Assembly (NCBI RefSeq): GCF_000621125.1
Contig: NZ_JHZC01000005.1
Coordinates: 124,001 to 188,000 of the forward strand
DNA from: Maribacter antarcticus DSM 21422
Lineage (GTDB): Bacteria; Bacteroidota; Bacteroidia; Flavobacteriales; Flavobacteriaceae
DNA length: 64,000 nt
Reading direction: 5' to 3'
This document shows, in pieces, positions 48,247-57,934 of the stretch. Every line of letters starts with the position of its first letter. The first letter of the stretch is position 1. The notes beneath the pieces were generated by a model. It was not told where the DNA came from. It worked only from the letters and a program-made list of their open reading frames with translations, and ran no database searches. Both the position numbers and the translations under genes were made by a program.

Positions 48247-49152
48247 CTAGCCATTGCTATACAGAATCAATGCCACACCAATCATAATTCCCGCTAAAGG
48301 CAAAAGTTTTTTACGTTTGTTCTGTTCTTTGAAAATGAAGCCACCAATAACTACGGCAATAAGTATCTGACTCCTTTTAATGGCAGATAGTAACATGATA
48401 AGGGCGTCTGGGTCTTGTAGTGCTTTAAAATAAAAGTAATCTGCAAACACTAGCAGTATACCCACTGCAGGAATGGACCACCGCCAAATAAAAGCTTTTC
48501 GTTTTTCAGCATAAGGAAACCAAGTAATTGTCAATAGCACCGTTAAGATGAGGACTGTGTACCAGCAAAACCAGAATTGTAAGGTTTGTGGGTTTAACTT
48601 TAGGGTTTGAATCAGGAATTTGTCATACAGTCCGCTTGAAGCACCTAAGAATGTCGCTCCAATGATTGCAAAAATCCATTTGTTGTTCTTAAAATTAATA
48701 CCCTCCTTTTTACCGATACGGGAATATAGAAATACAGAAAAGAGTATTAGGAAAAACCCGACCCATTGCCAACCTGTTGGCTGTTCATTATAAATAAAAA
48801 TAGCACCTATAAAGGTGAAAAACGGACCAGCGGACCGTATGGGCGTTACAATAGTTATGGGTAGGTGTTTCAGGGCTTGGTAAGCCAGCACCCAAGAACC
48901 TGCCATTAGCATTGACTTAATAAATATAAAACCATGATGCGACCATGGTATTCGGGTAATTGTAAGCCCGATAGAATCCATATATTCTGGCGAATAATAA
49001 GAGCCAAAAAATAGGGGTAGTAGTAGAAGAAAACCTGAAGAAATAGTACCAAGAAGTACCGGAAAGACCTCGTTTCCGCGGACGGCATGTTTTTTACATA
49101 AATTATGTAACCCCAAGAATAGTGCTGCCAAAAGGCCCAAATACATCCACAT
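48247..49152 (-). CDS. EamA/DMT-family transporter
   Basis: A 301-residue inner-membrane protein with ten hydrophobic helices in two homologous halves, each an EamA repeat; QALKHLPITIVTPIRSAGPFFTFIGAIFI-type helix 3-4 in the first half and ALQDPDALIMLLSAIKRSQI in the second show the internal duplication. DMT exporters handle amino acids, metabolites or drugs; substrate unknown. A -7-like TATCTTCG lies just before the ATG on this strand, which would give an almost leaderless transcript. Confidence 0.87.
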   Translation of the reverse strand: MWMYLGLLAALFLGLHNLCKKHAVRGNEVFPVLLGTISSGFLLLLPLFFGSYYSPEYMDSIGLTITRIPWSHHGFIFIKSMLMAGSWVLAYQALKHLPITIVTPIRSAGPFFTFIGAIFIYNEQPTGWQWVGFFLILFSVFLYSRIGKKEGINFKNNKWIFAIIGATFLGASSGLYDKFLIQTLKLNPQTLQFWFCWYTVLILTVLLTITWFPYAEKRKAFIWRWSIPAVGILLVFADYFYFKALQDPDALIMLLSAIKRSQILIAVVIGGFIFKEQNKRKKLLPLAGIMIGVALILYSNG

Positions 49153-49359
49153 GGCCGCGAAGATAGTTTTTCAGTCAAATTCCTTGTGTATTTAGGAGTA
49201 GAAAAACTGTAGAAAGGTATTATTTTGTGAGCTTGAGGAGGAGGATATCCATCTCTAATTTAAATCTAGATATATTCCGAATAAATTACATTAACATCTA
49301 ATAAAGTCCAACACCGCTATAGGTAAGGAAATTTATTTTTCGAATGCTAAAATAGACCC

Positions 49360-49983
49360 TTAGCTATTCGTTTCATCGGTCACAATTTTAGCACGTTCCA
49401 TAAAGTAAGACTCAAAGCGCTCTAATTTGGGATGCAGTTTTTCTGCATAGAGAACGTACTGACATTTTAGAATACTTTGTGTTATTGAAATCAAGGCGCT
49501 ACCGTCCGATTTTTGAGTTAAGAAATCTGCATCATCGACACTGAAAATTTTTAATTGTGAAGTACTAACTCCATTTAATAGGAATAATTTGTTCATTGTT
49601 TTTGGAGTTGAAATGAGAACATCTATTCCTTCGAAAATTTCTGATTTTTGGATATCGATATGAAGTTGCTCATACCCAACATAAACTCTAATGTTGCTAT
49701 ATTTAGTGAACCCTAAAAAAGCTTCATACAACTCCAGCGCTTTCGTTTTATTTTCTACGATTACAACTGCTCTTGGTGCGTTGCCTTCTGCCTTAAAACC
49801 TATTTTATGTAAGGTAGTAAGTATTAAGCTGGTTGTTTTTCCACCGTCTTTTCCTGCGATGCAATAGGTATTTAACCCACTTTTTACTATGGGAATAGCC
49901 TTTTTTTGAAAGGAAGTAGGTTCCATAATATTTAAACGTTCCAGTGCTTCTCGCAGTTCGGGATGTAATTTTTTAAAAGGCAT
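49360..49983 (-). CDS. Degenerate RecA1-only DEAD-box-like protein
   Basis: A 207-residue protein equal to the first RecA domain of a DEAD-box helicase and nothing more. The Q-motif region (MEPTSFQKKAIPIV) is kept. Motif I is AGKDGGKTT where AxTGTGKT is expected, Ia is VENKTKA for PTREL, Ib is STPKTM for TPGR, motif II is DDAD (150-153) for DEAD, and motif III SAT is lost (YAE). With no RecA2 and altered catalytic residues, unwinding is unlikely. It is an uninterrupted frame with a good promoter, so it is probably a conserved non-helicase binding protein, not debris. Confidence 0.75.
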   Translation of the reverse strand: MPFKKLHPELREALERLNIMEPTSFQKKAIPIVKSGLNTYCIAGKDGGKTTSLILTTLHKIGFKAEGNAPRAVVIVENKTKALELYEAFLGFTKYSNIRVYVGYEQLHIDIQKSEIFEGIDVLISTPKTMNKLFLLNGVSTSQLKIFSVDDADFLTQKSDGSALISITQSILKCQYVLYAEKLHPKLERFESYFMERAKIVTDETNS

Positions 49984-50305
49984 AGGTCGTAACCATTGGT
50001 TTATTGCTGTTAATGCAATTCGATTATATCGTACAAAGATACTGCGCTAGTAGCGATGTAAAGCAATAACCACCAATTTTAGTCTCAAGTCTATATATTG
50101 ATGGCTATTAGTGGATGCGTTTTAGTTTTTTTTCGCATAATTCTAAAATCTGTTTTCCAACGAAGAGTTTATACTACCCTTTTTTCCTCTATTAAATAGT
50201 TAGATTGGCTAAGAATGCAGAAACGAAGTATATCTAAAAAGATAAATAAAGTCAAAATAGCTACATTTTTACCTATTTTTAAAACAGAATAAAACAGAAC
50301 GCCTT
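49984..50305. other. Divergent intergenic region with a minus-strand -7 box
   Basis: On the minus strand TATCTTTG (50034-50041) is an exact -7 match about 50 bp before the degenerate-helicase ATG. On the plus strand no clear box was found before the CocE-type gene. No gene seen. Confidence 0.5.
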
Positions 50306-52180
50306 ATGAAAAACATGTACCTATCCATTTGTCTTTTAGTATTCAGCGTACTAATAAACGCCCAAGAAGATGCTAGCATTCTTGAAAGAATGGAGGAGAT
50401 TGCCATTATCGATCAAAAAGTCATGATGCCGATGCGCGATGGTATCCGTTTGGCTACAGATATTTATAGACCAAAAACAAATGAAAAAGTACCGATAATT
50501 TTTTCAAGAACACCTTATAATTTTAATTCTTGGGGAGATGGAGAGCAAAAAACCAGAACAGCCCAAAGAGCTTATGAGGCAGTAAAACGGGGTTATGCCT
50601 ACGTAGTACAGAACGAGCGTGGACGTTATTTCTCGGAAGGGGAATGGGATATTTTAGGCGTTCCACTTACGGATGGTTATGATGCTTTTAGTTGGATGAA
50701 GGACCAACCGTGGTCTAATGGAAAAATAGGAACCTACGGCTGTTCTAGTACTGCAGAATGGCAAATGGCAGTCGCTGCCTTGGACCATCCTTCGCATGCC
50801 GCTATGGTCCCACAAGGCTTTGGAGCAGGTGTAGGCAGAGTAGGTGATATTATGGAGCAAGGTAACTGGTATAGGGGCGGAGCAGAACAACTGTTGTTTT
50901 TTTCGTGGTTATATGGAGTAGAGCACGATAAGTTTAAGCCAAGAATACCGGAAGGTGCAACACAAGAGGATTTAATTCGGATTTCTAGGTTTTATGACCT
51001 AGCGCCCGAAAACCCTCCTGTAGATATGGCCGAAGCATTAAAACATTTGCCTATTCAGGATATGTTAAAAAATATCAACGGAAAAAAAGAAATTTTTGAC
51101 AAGATGGTGCGTCGCAAGCCTAATGACCCAGATTGGTTTACTGGCGGAATTTACCATGACGATATGGAGATTTCTATGCCAAGTTTCTGGTTTGCTTCCT
51201 GGTATGATGTCAGTATCACACCAAATCTGAGCCTTTTTAATCATGTACACAACAACGCCAAAGATTCCGAAGTACGGGACAATCAATATTTGGTGATTGC
51301 ACCTACACTGCACTGCGCTTACACAAGGGCTACGGAAAATACTATTGTTGGGGAACGCAGCGTAGGAGATGCCCGTCTAAATTATGACGAGCAGATATAT
51401 GCTTGGTGGGATTTGTGGTTAAAAGGAGAAACTAATGATTTTAAGGAAAAAACGCCTCGCGTACAATATTATACGATGGGTAGCAATAAATGGCACTCTG
51501 CCGAACAGTGGCCCCCAAAGGATAGTAAAATGACCACTTACTATTTAAACAGTGACGGAAACGCTAATACGCTAAATGGGAGCGGAACCCTTTCTACGAA
51601 GAAGCCTTTCAAAGACAAACCGGATACCATTATCTACAATCCTATGAACCCAGTTACCTCCTACGGTGGTAACGTTTGCTGTACAGGAAATGCTGTAAAA
51701 GGAGGTGCTTTTGACCAGCAGGTCATGGAAGAGCGTGATGATATTTTAGTTTACACTACGGATGTACTTAAAAAAGGTGTCGAAATTACTGGATTCATTG
51801 AGTCGACTTTATTTCTTTCTTCGGATGCAAAGGATACTGATGTCACTATTAAAATAATTGATGTATATCCCGACGGGCGCGCATATAATTTGGATGAAAC
51901 CATACAACGTGTTAGGTACCGTGAAGGGTATGAAAAAGAAGTTTTTATGGAGGAAGGACAGGTCTACCAAGTAGATTTGACACCCATGGCTACCAGTAAC
52001 TATTTTGAAAAGGGACATCGTATTCGTATTGAGGTTTCGAGTAGCAACTTTCCAAGATTTGCGAGGAACTTAAATACAGGTGGTAACAATTACGATGAAG
52101 CTGAGGGTGTTGTAGCGACGAACAAAATTCACCATTCTAAGGCATATCCATCGCAAATTAAATTACCAATGAAGAAATAA
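50306..52180 (+). CDS. CocE/NonD-family hydrolase (X-Pro dipeptidyl-peptidase-like)
   Basis: A 624-residue secreted protein with a signal peptide ending VLINAQ. The alpha/beta hydrolase part starts with [16 protein letters not shown] and has the nucleophile elbow [11 protein letters not shown] (Ser near residue 149), the family acid region in [10 protein letters not shown] and a downstream His candidate; the C-terminal jelly-roll domain (from about 420) carries [17 protein letters not shown] and [16 protein letters not shown]. Family members cleave esters, acyl groups or Xaa-Pro peptides. The substrate is open. Single gene. Confidence 0.88.
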   Translation: MKNMYLSICLLVFSVLINAQEDASILERMEEIAIIDQKVMMPMRDGIRLATDIYRPKTNEKVPIIFSRTPYNFNSWGDGEQKTRTAQRAYEAVKRGYAYVVQNERGRYFSEGEWDILGVPLTDGYDAFSWMKDQPWSNGKIGTYGCSSTAEWQMAVAALDHPSHAAMVPQGFGAGVGRVGDIMEQGNWYRGGAEQLLFFSWLYGVEHDKFKPRIPEGATQEDLIRISRFYDLAPENPPVDMAEALKHLPIQDMLKNINGKKEIFDKMVRRKPNDPDWFTGGIYHDDMEISMPSFWFASWYDVSITPNLSLFNHVHNNAKDSEVRDNQYLVIAPTLHCAYTRATENTIVGERSVGDARLNYDEQIYAWWDLWLKGETNDFKEKTPRVQYYTMGSNKWHSAEQWPPKDSKMTTYYLNSDGNANTLNGSGTLSTKKPFKDKPDTIIYNPMNPVTSYGGNVCCTGNAVKGGAFDQQVMEERDDILVYTTDVLKKGVEITGFIESTLFLSSDAKDTDVTIKIIDVYPDGRAYNLDETIQRVRYREGYEKEVFMEEGQVYQVDLTPMATSNYFEKGHRIRIEVSSSNFPRFARNLNTGGNNYDEAEGVVATNKIHHSKAYPSQIKLPMKK

Positions 52181-52379
52181 AAATGTATTTTACTGAGTAA
52201 ATTACCCGTAAAATTAGGCGTTTTTAATACTTATCCGAAAGACACGTTTTTTCACTTTGAATGCGGTGTATAATGACCACTTGATTTAATAGTTAAATCA
52301 ATATTTAGAGTTGGAACAAAAATAACCCCTATACCAAAACGATACCTAGTTTCACTAAAAGGGTATGTCTTAATGCGTG

Positions 52380-52865
52380 TTACAAAATAACGGTACCACC
52401 AATCATTTCATTATCACTTGGTTTCTCGAACCAAGTTTCCATAAAATCAAAATTGTCCTTGCTTACTTCAAACTCGAAGGTAGCTCCTTTTTCCTCATTT
52501 CTTTCTTGAACCCTTTTCCAACGTGTTTGTTTCGATACATCTAAAAAATGAAGTGTTATTGGATAATTATGCGTGGCAGCAAATTCTCTAAACTTCTCCC
52601 GATGCGCAAATTTTGACAAGCCTAAATCGAGTATAGCATCTGTCTTGGCGGTTTCTAGTTGTTGTATCAGATGCATTATAATTGTTTCTGAACGGTCTAT
52701 TCGCTCTAGAAACCATTGCAATCCGTCTGCGGGCTTTTTATCCGGAAGAAATAAGGTGTTGTTCCAAGTATCGATAGAAAATAGTACGCCTTTTATTTTT
52801 TCCTTTAATTCGTTGGCATAGGTGGTTTTTCCAGAGCCTGTGTTTCCAATTATTAAGTGAATCAT
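52380..52865 (-). CDS. P-loop ATP-binding protein (AAA_33/zeta-like kinase)
   Basis: A 161-residue protein with Walker A GNTGSGKTT at about residues 7-15, a substrate-side Asp in FSIDTWN, and a lid with KQTRWKRVQERN. The fold is that of small P-loop kinases such as gluconate or zeta-type kinases. No antitoxin-like gene is next to it, so a toxin role is not supported. It follows CysM on the same strand after 67 bp and may share its transcript. Confidence 0.82.
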   Translation of the reverse strand: MIHLIIGNTGSGKTTYANELKEKIKGVLFSIDTWNNTLFLPDKKPADGLQWFLERIDRSETIIMHLIQQLETAKTDAILDLGLSKFAHREKFREFAATHNYPITLHFLDVSKQTRWKRVQERNEEKGATFEFEVSKDNFDFMETWFEKPSDNEMIGGTVIL

Positions 52866-52931
52866 CTGTATTTTTTACTATTTTAAAATCTACGTCTTAT
52901 TTTAACTAATAAACCCAAGCAACAGAAACCA

Positions 52932-53816
52932 TCAATCAAACAAATCCGAAGATAAATACCGATCACCTCTATCGCATATAATTGAGACGATTATGCCTTT
53001 GTCTAACTTTTCAGCCAAACGCAATGCTACTGTGGTGGCACCACCACTACTCATTCCTGAGAAAATCCCTTCTTCTTTTGCTAAGCGCTTGGCCATGGCA
53101 CGGGCATCCGCTTCGCTGACTTCCATAACACGGTCTACTTTTTTAGCATCAAATATTTTAGGAAGATATGCTTGTGGCCACTTACGAATACCGGGAATCT
53201 TGGAGCCGTCGGTAGGTTGTACACCCACAATTTGTATATTAGCATTTTGCTCCTTTAGATATGTAGAAGTACCCATAATCGTACCCGTTGTGCCCATAGA
53301 GCTTATAAAATGAGTTACGCTACCCTGGGTATCCCTCCAAATTTCAGGTCCTGTAGTTTTATAGTGCGCTTTCCAATTATCAGGATTAGCAAACTGATTT
53401 AACATAACGCATCCGTCGTTTATTACCTTAGCTTCCGCATAATCCCTTGCACCTTCTATACCAGTCTCAGATGGGGTAAGGGTGACTTTTGCACCATAAG
53501 CGCGCATGGTCTGCACACGCTCTTTAGTAGCGTTTTCCGGCATTACCAATTCTATATCCAAACCGTAGATTCCTGCAATCATTGCAAGGGCAATTCCTGT
53601 ATTACCACTGGTAGCTTCAATGAGCTTATCACTTGTATTTATACTGCCGCTTTCGAGTCCGCTTTCAATCATATTTAATGCTGCACGGTCTTTCACACTA
53701 CCCCCAGGGTTATGTCCCTCCATCTTAAAAAGCAGGGTAACATTCGGATTCGTATTTAAGATACGGGACGCGACCAAGGGTGTGTTTCCGATAAGGTCAA
53801 TTAGATTTTTAGACAT
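52932..53816 (-). CDS. cysM: Cysteine synthase B (O-acetylserine sulfhydrylase)
   Basis: A 294-residue PLP enzyme. The Schiff-base Lys is K42 in [10 protein letters not shown]; the substrate loop is [13 protein letters not shown]; the phosphate cup is [12 protein letters not shown]; and SSGGA lies near the C-terminus. It forms L-cysteine from O-acetylserine and sulfide. Its ATG overlaps the end of the serine acetyltransferase gene by 8 bp, so both steps of cysteine synthesis are translationally coupled. The short length (294) and GHNPGGS motif favour CysM over CysK. Confidence 0.93.
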   Translation of the reverse strand: MSKNLIDLIGNTPLVASRILNTNPNVTLLFKMEGHNPGGSVKDRAALNMIESGLESGSINTSDKLIEATSGNTGIALAMIAGIYGLDIELVMPENATKERVQTMRAYGAKVTLTPSETGIEGARDYAEAKVINDGCVMLNQFANPDNWKAHYKTTGPEIWRDTQGSVTHFISSMGTTGTIMGTSTYLKEQNANIQIVGVQPTDGSKIPGIRKWPQAYLPKIFDAKKVDRVMEVSEADARAMAKRLAKEEGIFSGMSSGGATTVALRLAEKLDKGIIVSIICDRGDRYLSSDLFD

Positions 53817-54600
53817 TGGGAAGGGTTTTTATTTTTATTTCTGGGGTATGAAAGACTGTGGAATTAGCAGGAACAGATGTTGTTAACCAAGCGTTTCCAC
53901 CTATGATGCTATTGGCTCCAACGACTGTATTACCACCCAAAATAGTAGCGTTGGCATAAATGGTAACGTTTTCCTCAATAGTAGGATGCCGTTTGGTCTT
54001 TTGATGGTGCTTTGCAACAAAAAGTCCGCCAAGAGTTACACCTTGGTAAATCTTAACATGGTTTTTAATAATTGCCGTTTCTCCAATAACGACACCTGTA
54101 CCATGATCTATGTGAAACGAATTGCCAATTTGTGCCCCTGGATTTATATCCACGCCAGTTTGTCTATGGGCGTATTCAGTCATTAATCTAGGAACCAAGG
54201 GAAAGCCAATAGCATACAGTTCGTGTGCCAGTCTATAAATAGCTATGGCATAAAAACCGGGATAGGCCATATATACTTCCTCTATTGATAGGGAAGCGGG
54301 GTCACAATTTACTGTTGCTTCGGCATCCATGTTTAAATTTTCTAAAATTTCAGGCAGCTTTCGCACATAATTCTCCCATACTTTTTTACAAGGTTTTTCG
54401 CTCTCCCAACAAGCAAGGTCTACCAATTTATCAAACTGTTTTTCTAATACCTTGAGATTCTCCGCAACTGGAGTTTCAATATCGAATAAGGTATAAAAAA
54501 GTGTGTCTGTAAAAGTTTCTGCTTGTTTTTTTAATCGAAATCTAAGATTTGGTTGTTTCTTATGTTCGTTGATTTTTTCTATGATATATCTATGTTCCAT
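53809..54600 (-). CDS. cysE: Serine O-acetyltransferase
   Basis: A 263-residue enzyme: a helical N-terminal domain (to about 135) and a left-handed beta-helix of hexapeptide repeats containing [19 protein letters not shown] (catalytic Asp/His), [19 protein letters not shown] and [18 protein letters not shown]. It acetylates serine for cysteine synthesis. The long N-terminus resembles the EpsC/plant-type form. It is the first gene of the cysE-cysM operon. Confidence 0.93.
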   Translation of the reverse strand: MEHRYIIEKINEHKKQPNLRFRLKKQAETFTDTLFYTLFDIETPVAENLKVLEKQFDKLVDLACWESEKPCKKVWENYVRKLPEILENLNMDAEATVNCDPASLSIEEVYMAYPGFYAIAIYRLAHELYAIGFPLVPRLMTEYAHRQTGVDINPGAQIGNSFHIDHGTGVVIGETAIIKNHVKIYQGVTLGGLFVAKHHQKTKRHPTIEENVTIYANATILGGNTVVGANSIIGGNAWLTTSVPANSTVFHTPEIKIKTLPNV

Positions 54601-54693
54601 AGTATTGGCTTAGGGCTCAAAATTAACCATTAAATCAAAAGTGCTAGATAGCAAATGGTTAACTTTAGCTTAAAATAACAAGTCCTAAGTCGT

Positions 54694-55374
54694 ATGTTAC
54701 ATCCTACAATTACCAAGAGTACCCTAGATTTTTTAAATGAACTTAAAAAGAATAATAATCGGGATTGGTTTACCGAGCAAAAAAAAACGTTTAAGACCCA
54801 TGAATCTGAAATAAAATCCTTTTTGAATGCGGTAATGGAACTCATGCATGCGCACGATGAAATAGAAAAATTGAAAGTCTTTCGTATTTATAGGGATGTA
54901 CGTTTTTCTAAGGATAAAACACCGTACAAATATAACTTTTCAGGCTCTATGTCGCGTGCCGGTAAGGAACGAAGGGGCGGTTATTATATACACATACAAC
55001 CCAAAGGTAGTTTTATTGCCACCGGATTTTGGAGTCCAGAAAAAGAAGATCTCTTTAGAATACGAAAAGAATGGGAGGTAGATGCCTCGGATTTTCGTGA
55101 TATTCTAAACGATAAAGGTTTTAAAAGTGTTTGGGGCGATTTGGCAGGTGAGGAGCTAAAAACAGCTCCCAAAGGTTTTGATAAAGAAGATTCTAATATT
55201 GACCTTATCCGAAAGAAACAGTTCATTTTTGTGAAAAACTTTACAGATGCACAGGTAACTTCACCTGATTTTGCACAATCCATTGATGCTGCTTTTAAGG
55301 GAATTCGTCCCTATTTCAATTTAATGAGCAACGTTCTTACTACCAATCTTAACGGAGAATCGCTATTGGAGTAA
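54694..55374 (+). CDS. DUF2461 family protein
   Basis: A 226-residue soluble protein of the DUF2461 (TIGR02453) family: FLNELKKNNNRDWFTEQK at the start, FRIYRDVRFSKDKTPYK and the Gly-Tyr-Tyr stretch GGYYIHIQPKGSFIATGFW in the middle. Function is unknown across the family. It is divergent from cysE by 93 bp and its last 12 bp overlap the convergent next gene. Confidence 0.88.
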   Translation: MLHPTITKSTLDFLNELKKNNNRDWFTEQKKTFKTHESEIKSFLNAVMELMHAHDEIEKLKVFRIYRDVRFSKDKTPYKYNFSGSMSRAGKERRGGYYIHIQPKGSFIATGFWSPEKEDLFRIRKEWEVDASDFRDILNDKGFKSVWGDLAGEELKTAPKGFDKEDSNIDLIRKKQFIFVKNFTDAQVTSPDFAQSIDAAFKGIRPYFNLMSNVLTTNLNGESLLE

Positions 55375-55773
55375 GGTAGCTTCCTCGAAGTACTGCATTT
55401 GATCTTGTAAGCGCTTTACCGCCATGCTCATCATTCTTTTGTTCAAGGCTGATGAATTCTTCCTATAGTCTTCGTATTCTTCTAAGGTAAATTGTCCTAA
55501 AATCATACCTTTTAAAGTGTTTCGATATTTTATATCCTTTTGTACTGCATTCGCTATGTAATCTAACCGCGCTTCTTTCTTAAGTTCATGGAACCGATTT
55601 TTAGCCTTTACAATATAGTTTTGAAAGGATACCAATAATAAATCGTTTTGTAATTTAAGGATAGGGCGTAAGGTTTGGTTCTGGAAATATTCCTGTTCGC
55701 TCATGTTGGGTAGTATTCTAGCGTTTGCAATAACAGGCCTTATTTCTGATAACTTCAAAGATCGCTCATTCAT
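55363..55773 (-). CDS. Conserved hypothetical protein
   Basis: A 136-residue all-helical, charged protein beginning MNERSLKLSEIRPVIANA, with a middle DYIANAVQKDIKYRNTLKGMILGQFT and NKRMMSMAVKRL near the end. I recall it as a conserved flavobacterial family, sometimes mislabelled glyoxalase; no VOC features are present. ATG 55773 is preferred to one 10 codons upstream because the family begins there. The end overlaps the DUF2461 gene by 12 bp, tail to tail. Confidence 0.72.
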   Translation of the reverse strand: MNERSLKLSEIRPVIANARILPNMSEQEYFQNQTLRPILKLQNDLLLVSFQNYIVKAKNRFHELKKEARLDYIANAVQKDIKYRNTLKGMILGQFTLEEYEDYRKNSSALNKRMMSMAVKRLQDQMQYFEEATLLQ

Positions 55774-56092
55774 GTTTGCAGTTTTTTTTATAAAGATACC
55801 CAATCGATTAAGGTTCCCGTTTTATGTAGAAAGAAGTTTTAAAAGGGTTATAAACATTGGTGTTATTTTTGAGATTTTCTTAATAAAAAAAATCTCCATC
55901 CTTTACGGTATGAGAACTAAACGATTTTAATTTATGGTATTTCAGATTGATAATTATAAGCTCGCACAATTACTAAATCATCACAAACAGCTATTAATAC
56001 GTTCCTTTTTGATAAATATGCAGGCTAAATAGGAAAAAGGTGATTACGAGATTGTTTTTAGTTCTAATTTTGACTTATCTAAATTAATTACT

Positions 56093-56488
56093 ATGAAATT
56101 TCATACTAGAAAATTGGTTAAACCTGAAGACTTGAACTCGAATGGAACACTCTTTGGCGGTAAGGTTTTGGCTTGGATAGATGAGGAAGCCGCCCTGTAC
56201 ACTATAGTGCAACTTGAAAACGCAAAAATAGTCACCAAATATATTTCGGAAATTAATTTTATGAGTGCCGCAAAGCAAGGCGATGTCGTCGAAATTGGCA
56301 TAGAAGTAGTTAAGTTTGGTAAAACATCCTTAACGTTAAACTGCGAAGTACGGAATAAGATGAACCATGAGACTATCGTTACCGTTGATAATATTATCAT
56401 GGTAAACTTAGGCGAAAACGGCAAGCCTACACCTCATGGAAAAACAAAAGTAGAATTTGTGAAGGACCGTTTGGCATCTGCAGAATAA
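56093..56488 (+). CDS. Acyl-CoA thioesterase (hotdog, YciA-like)
   Basis: A 131-residue hotdog-fold enzyme. LNSNGTLFGGKVLAWIDEEAA matches the YciA/BACH active-site strand, with Asn and Asp at the expected positions; INFMSAAKQGDVVEIG and FGKTSLTLNCEV complete the sheet. It hydrolyses acyl-CoA thioesters, with chain length unknown. Single gene. Confidence 0.9.
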   Translation: MKFHTRKLVKPEDLNSNGTLFGGKVLAWIDEEAALYTIVQLENAKIVTKYISEINFMSAAKQGDVVEIGIEVVKFGKTSLTLNCEVRNKMNHETIVTVDNIIMVNLGENGKPTPHGKTKVEFVKDRLASAE

Positions 56489-56505
56489 GTGCTGAGCCCT
56501 TATCC

Positions 56506-57789
56506 TTATGACATTATTTTGGACACAGCTTGTACTTCGTCTAAAACTCTAAGCAAATTACCGCTCCATAGTTTTTGTATTTCTTGTTCGGTATAACCAC
56601 GTTTTACCAGTTCTAATGTTACATTAAAAGTTTCGGAAGCATCAGACCAACCTTCGATACCACCACCACCATCAAAATCCGAACTGATACCAACATGATC
56701 AATTCCCATCAGCTTTACCATATAATCGATATGATCAATAAAATCCGAAACCGTTACTCCTTCGGGAGCATCCGGGTTTTTGGTGACGATATCCTTTCCG
56801 ATTAGGACCACTTTAGGATAATTCTCCATAAAAGTCCCTTTTTGAGCATCTGTCAAGCTACTAAGCTGTGATCTCTCAAACCATTCAAGACCAAGTGAAT
56901 CAGCAACTTGTTCGTAAATTCCTTTCATAAAAGCTGCTCTAGCCTCGTGTTTTTCAGTATTCAAATACGAACTAAAGGCTACAGTCTGTACAACGCCTCC
57001 ATTTTGTTTCATGAGCATTAGTTGTTCATCGTCCAAATTTCTACTGTGGTCGCACAAAGCACGGGCAGACGAGTGGGAAGCAATTATTGGTGCTTTAGAC
57101 AGACCTATCATTTGCTTCATGGCCACTTTAGAAGGATGAGAAACATCAATCATGATACCAAGCCGGTTCATTTCCATAACAGCTTCCTTTCCTAAGTCAC
57201 TTAAACCATTATGCAGCCAAACTGAATCCTTTTCGCCAGTGTTGGAATCGGAAAACTGGCTATGTCCATTATGGGAAAGCGAAATGTAACGCGCACCTAA
57301 ATCACGATACTCTTCAAAGGCAGAAATATCTTCACCTATAGGGTACGCATTTTCTACACCAATCATTACTACTTTTTTACCGGAAGCTACAATACGACGA
57401 ACATCGTCAGAGCTGTAGGCAAGTTCTATTTTATCTGGTGCATACTCCTCGCAAAACCTGTGAATTGCAGCAAATTTGTCCATTGCATTTTCTTTAGCTT
57501 TCGCATAACCTTCGGCATTTAGGGAATCCTGTCCGGTATACACAATCAACCAAGCAACATCCAACCCACCCTCTTCCATCTTTGGAAGATTAATCTGTGT
57601 ATCTAGACGTTGGGTGTAATTTATCGAGTCCGTAAAATTTTTGGTATTTATATCATCGTGGGTGTCCAAGGTGATAGTGTTTTCATGAATTCGTATTGCG
57701 CGTTCTTCTATAGTTTCCATTAGTTTGGTTTTCTTCTCATTACAAGAAAATAGGGTTAGAGCGATAACGATGTAGCAAAATACTTTCAT
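56506..57789 (-). CDS. Peptidase M19 (membrane-type dipeptidase) lipoprotein
   Basis: A 427-residue protein with a lipobox ending LFSC (Cys16) and a metal-dependent amidohydrolase-type barrel: LDTHDD (first metal ligands), GVENAY with the bridging Glu region, LSHNG, MIDVSHPSK, IIASHSSARAL and ISSDFDGGGG. These fit the renal-dipeptidase family with a two-zinc site. It probably cleaves dipeptides in the periplasm. Single gene, convergent with the thioesterase by 17 bp. Confidence 0.91.
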   Translation of the reverse strand: MKVFCYIVIALTLFSCNEKKTKLMETIEERAIRIHENTITLDTHDDINTKNFTDSINYTQRLDTQINLPKMEEGGLDVAWLIVYTGQDSLNAEGYAKAKENAMDKFAAIHRFCEEYAPDKIELAYSSDDVRRIVASGKKVVMIGVENAYPIGEDISAFEEYRDLGARYISLSHNGHSQFSDSNTGEKDSVWLHNGLSDLGKEAVMEMNRLGIMIDVSHPSKVAMKQMIGLSKAPIIASHSSARALCDHSRNLDDEQLMLMKQNGGVVQTVAFSSYLNTEKHEARAAFMKGIYEQVADSLGLEWFERSQLSSLTDAQKGTFMENYPKVVLIGKDIVTKNPDAPEGVTVSDFIDHIDYMVKLMGIDHVGISSDFDGGGGIEGWSDASETFNVTLELVKRGYTEQEIQKLWSGNLLRVLDEVQAVSKIMS

Positions 57790-57934
57790 TTATGTTTTTT
57801 TTATACCTACAAATAAACTGTTTTCACAACAAAAAAGGAAGCTTAGCAAACATTTAATTGCTCAAGGCACTCTAATACTGGATTTTTAAGTCTAATTATA
57901 GAACAAAACTCTAGAAAACAAGGAATATTAACCT

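Noticed and set aside
52380-52865. Zeta-type toxin of a toxin-antitoxin pair
   Set aside because: No small antitoxin gene is adjacent; the neighbours are cysteine-synthesis genes.
55934-56032. Short plus-strand frame of 32 codons starting MVFQIDNYKL
   Set aside because: No ribosome-binding site, no conservation evidence and many such frames are expected by chance.
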